Assembly: GCF_016925495.1 (NCBI RefSeq)
Contig: NZ_CP070491.1
Span: forward strand, 3,286,001-3,350,000
Direction: 5' to 3'
Origin: Methylococcus sp. EFPC2
GTDB lineage: Bacteria; Pseudomonadota; Gammaproteobacteria; Methylococcales; Methylococcaceae
Length of the DNA: 64,000 nt
Shown here: one piece after another, positions 62,738-64,000 of the stretch
Layout of the letters: every line of letters begins with the position of its first letter
How positions within the stretch are numbered: the first letter of the stretch is position 1
The notes under the pieces: model-generated
The model's database searches: none
What the model saw: the letters and a program-made list of their open reading frames with translations, nothing else
What the model was told of the DNA's origin: nothing
Translations under genes and position numbers: made by a program

Positions 62738-64000
62738 TTAGCCTTTCTTGATCGCCCAGAATTCCATTTCGAGCTCCGGGAAGTTGCCGCCGATATGGAT
62801 GGCGAAACCGCCGGAGGCCGACATCTTCTTCCACAGCTCGCTCTGCTTGTTGAGCTCGAAATAGGAATAACCGGCGTGATAGGGAATCTGCCGAGGCGCC
62901 ACGGGCAGGGGATGGATGGAGATGCCGGGCAGGGCCGAGCGCACCAGGGTCTGGATGTCTTCCACCGGGCCGATCTTGACCTGGGGCGGGAAATGGGTGC
63001 GCAGCACTTCCGGCGGTACCTGCGCGTTGACGGCCAGGACGAAGATCGCGCTGTCCAACAGGTGGATGTCCGGCCGCTTGGCCGCGTAGACGCCGAACTT
63101 GGGCTTGCTCAGCGGAATCTGGATGGCGTTCTGTTCCAGCACCATACCGAGCAGCTGGCGCAACTCCTCCATGAGCGGCGTGAAGGTCGCCTGTAAATCG
63201 TCGTGGTTGTAAGCCGGGAAGTTGACGGGGCGCTTGCCCGGCTTGTAGAAGGTGGCGAGCTCGCCCGCCAGTTGCAGGCCGAGCCGGCAGAAATCTTCCG
63301 GGTGCAGGGCGGCCGTGGCCGACAGGTGTTCCAGCAGGGGCTCGTAGCGGTTGATCGCCTGCAGCAACAGGAAATCGGCCACCTCCGCCACGCCGCCGCG
63401 ACCTGCGTCTATCACCCGCCCGGCCAGGGCTTCGCCGCGCGTGTGCAGCAGGCCGTGCAGCTCGCGCAGGAAAGCACCGAGCAGACCGGCCCCGAAGCAG
63501 TTGAGCGCCGGCGGGATATAGCGGTCGTCCAGCACCACGGTCTTGTCCGCCCGCACCTCGATGACCCGGCTCACGCCCAGGCAGACATAACCGGCGCGTT
63601 CCTGCCGCGCCAGCATCAACCGCGGCTTCAACTTGCCAACCTGCACGGCGTAACGGCCGTCCGCACCGGCATTGTGGTCGCGCACCTCGCGCTCGCCCAG
63701 ACGGAAGCGCGCCAGGCTGTCGGGATAGGCCTCGCTGTCGATCTCCGCCGATTCGGCGCGGCGCTGCGGCAAGGCCAGGTAGACGACCTGGTTCTTGGCG
63801 TCTTCGGGCACGTCCAGCGGCAGCGGAAGCTCGTCGTCGTCGGGCAGGTCAAAGGGCGTGCCGTCCGGAAACGCCCCCCGGCATTCGGCGAGGGCCAGCT
63901 TGCCGATGGCGAGCTGGCGATGGTCGAGCTTGAGCGTGGAGTAACCCCAGTCGAAGGAACGTAGGCCACGGCAGCGGCTGGTCACCAGGTTTTCGATATA
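62738..64000 (-). CDS. tssK: T6SS baseplate-membrane adaptor TssK, N-terminus cut by window
   Basis: About 420 residues are visible. The frame is open to base 64000 (upstream codons YIENLV), so the start lies outside; the full protein should be about 445. CRGLRSFDWGYSTLKLDHRQLAIGKLALAECRGAFPDGTPFDLP and YHAGYSYFELNKQSELWKKM near the C-terminus are TssK signatures. TssK links the TssEFG baseplate to TssL/TssM. It is the first visible gene of the tssKLM block; tssJ, and perhaps fha and ppkA, would be expected upstream. Confidence 0.95.
   Translation of the reverse strand, partial: YIENLVTSRCRGLRSFDWGYSTLKLDHRQLAIGKLALAECRGAFPDGTPFDLPDDDELPLPLDVPEDAKNQVVYLALPQRRAESAEIDSEAYPDSLARFRLGEREVRDHNAGADGRYAVQVGKLKPRLMLARQERAGYVCLGVSRVIEVRADKTVVLDDRYIPPALNCFGAGLLGAFLRELHGLLHTRGEALAGRVIDAGRGGVAEVADFLLLQAINRYEPLLEHLSATAALHPEDFCRLGLQLAGELATFYKPGKRPVNFPAYNHDDLQATFTPLMEELRQLLGMVLEQNAIQIPLSKPKFGVYAAKRPDIHLLDSAIFVLAVNAQVPPEVLRTHFPPQVKIGPVEDIQTLVRSALPGISIHPLPVAPRQIPYHAGYSYFELNKQSELWKKMSASGGFAIHIGGNFPELEMEFWAIKKG

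Overview
This window looks like the chromosome of a type I (gammaproteobacterial) methanotroph with both a ribulose monophosphate pathway and a Calvin cycle, in the style of Methylococcus or Methylocaldum. The evidence is an hxlA-hxlB pair (3-hexulose-6-phosphate synthase and 6-phospho-3-hexuloisomerase), a CbbQ/CbbO-type Rubisco activase pair at the left edge, and rpe plus gph (phosphoglycolate phosphatase) next to the trp genes. GC is high in core genes and clearly lower in a few accessory stretches (about 4.1-6.0, 18.1-18.9 and 44.7-45.1 kb). No rRNA, tRNA, CRISPR array, insertion sequence or prophage was recognised. Genus-level naming is inference.

Layout. 0-3 kb: cbbQ (5' end cut by the window) and cbbO. 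3-8 kb: a sparse accessory zone with a cytoplasmic HExxH protein between two copies of a dispersed repeat, two AT-richer orphan envelope proteins, and a decayed STN-domain gene. 7.7-12.4 kb: yggU, a glycine-zipper membrane protein, an envelope trio (thioredoxin-like protein, BNR-repeat lipoprotein, outer-membrane protein) and slyD. 12.6-17.1 kb: the hemCDXY operon. 17.5-18.9 kb: a lipoprotein and a YbjN-type secreted protein. 19.2-23.3 kb: polA, hxlA, hxlB on the minus strand. 23.4-30.9 kb: rpe-gph-trpE-trpG-trpD-[small ORF, restriction enzyme, methyltransferase]-trpC, in which a restriction-modification pair and REP-like repeats interrupt an otherwise standard cluster. 31.1-32.6 kb: a ubiD-family decarboxylase.

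32.8-39.7 kb: two tandem autotransporters with unrelated passengers. Their last ~1.8 kb is almost identical at the DNA level (two substitutions noticed), pointing to recent duplication or gene conversion.

39.7-64 kb: a type VI secretion locus, all on the minus strand except one gene. In transcription order it reads tssK (cut by the window), tssL with an OmpA-type C-terminus, tssM, a TagF-PppA fusion, tssA, tssB, tssC, hcp, tagJ, tssE, tssF, tssG, clpV, an orphan gene, then (past an oppositely oriented TPR-methyltransferase) vgrG, a DUF6931-type gene and PAAR. TagJ and TagF-PppA suggest a system of the type controlled by threonine phosphorylation; the matching kinase, Fha protein and TssJ are not in the window. 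No effector was identified with confidence. The orphan at 44.4-45.0 kb and the TPR-methyltransferase are the main unexplained pieces.

Several dispersed repeats recur, including a REP-like GGGAGAGGG/GGGTGAGGG element. One copy lies inside the clpV reading frame and encodes part of the linker in its middle region.
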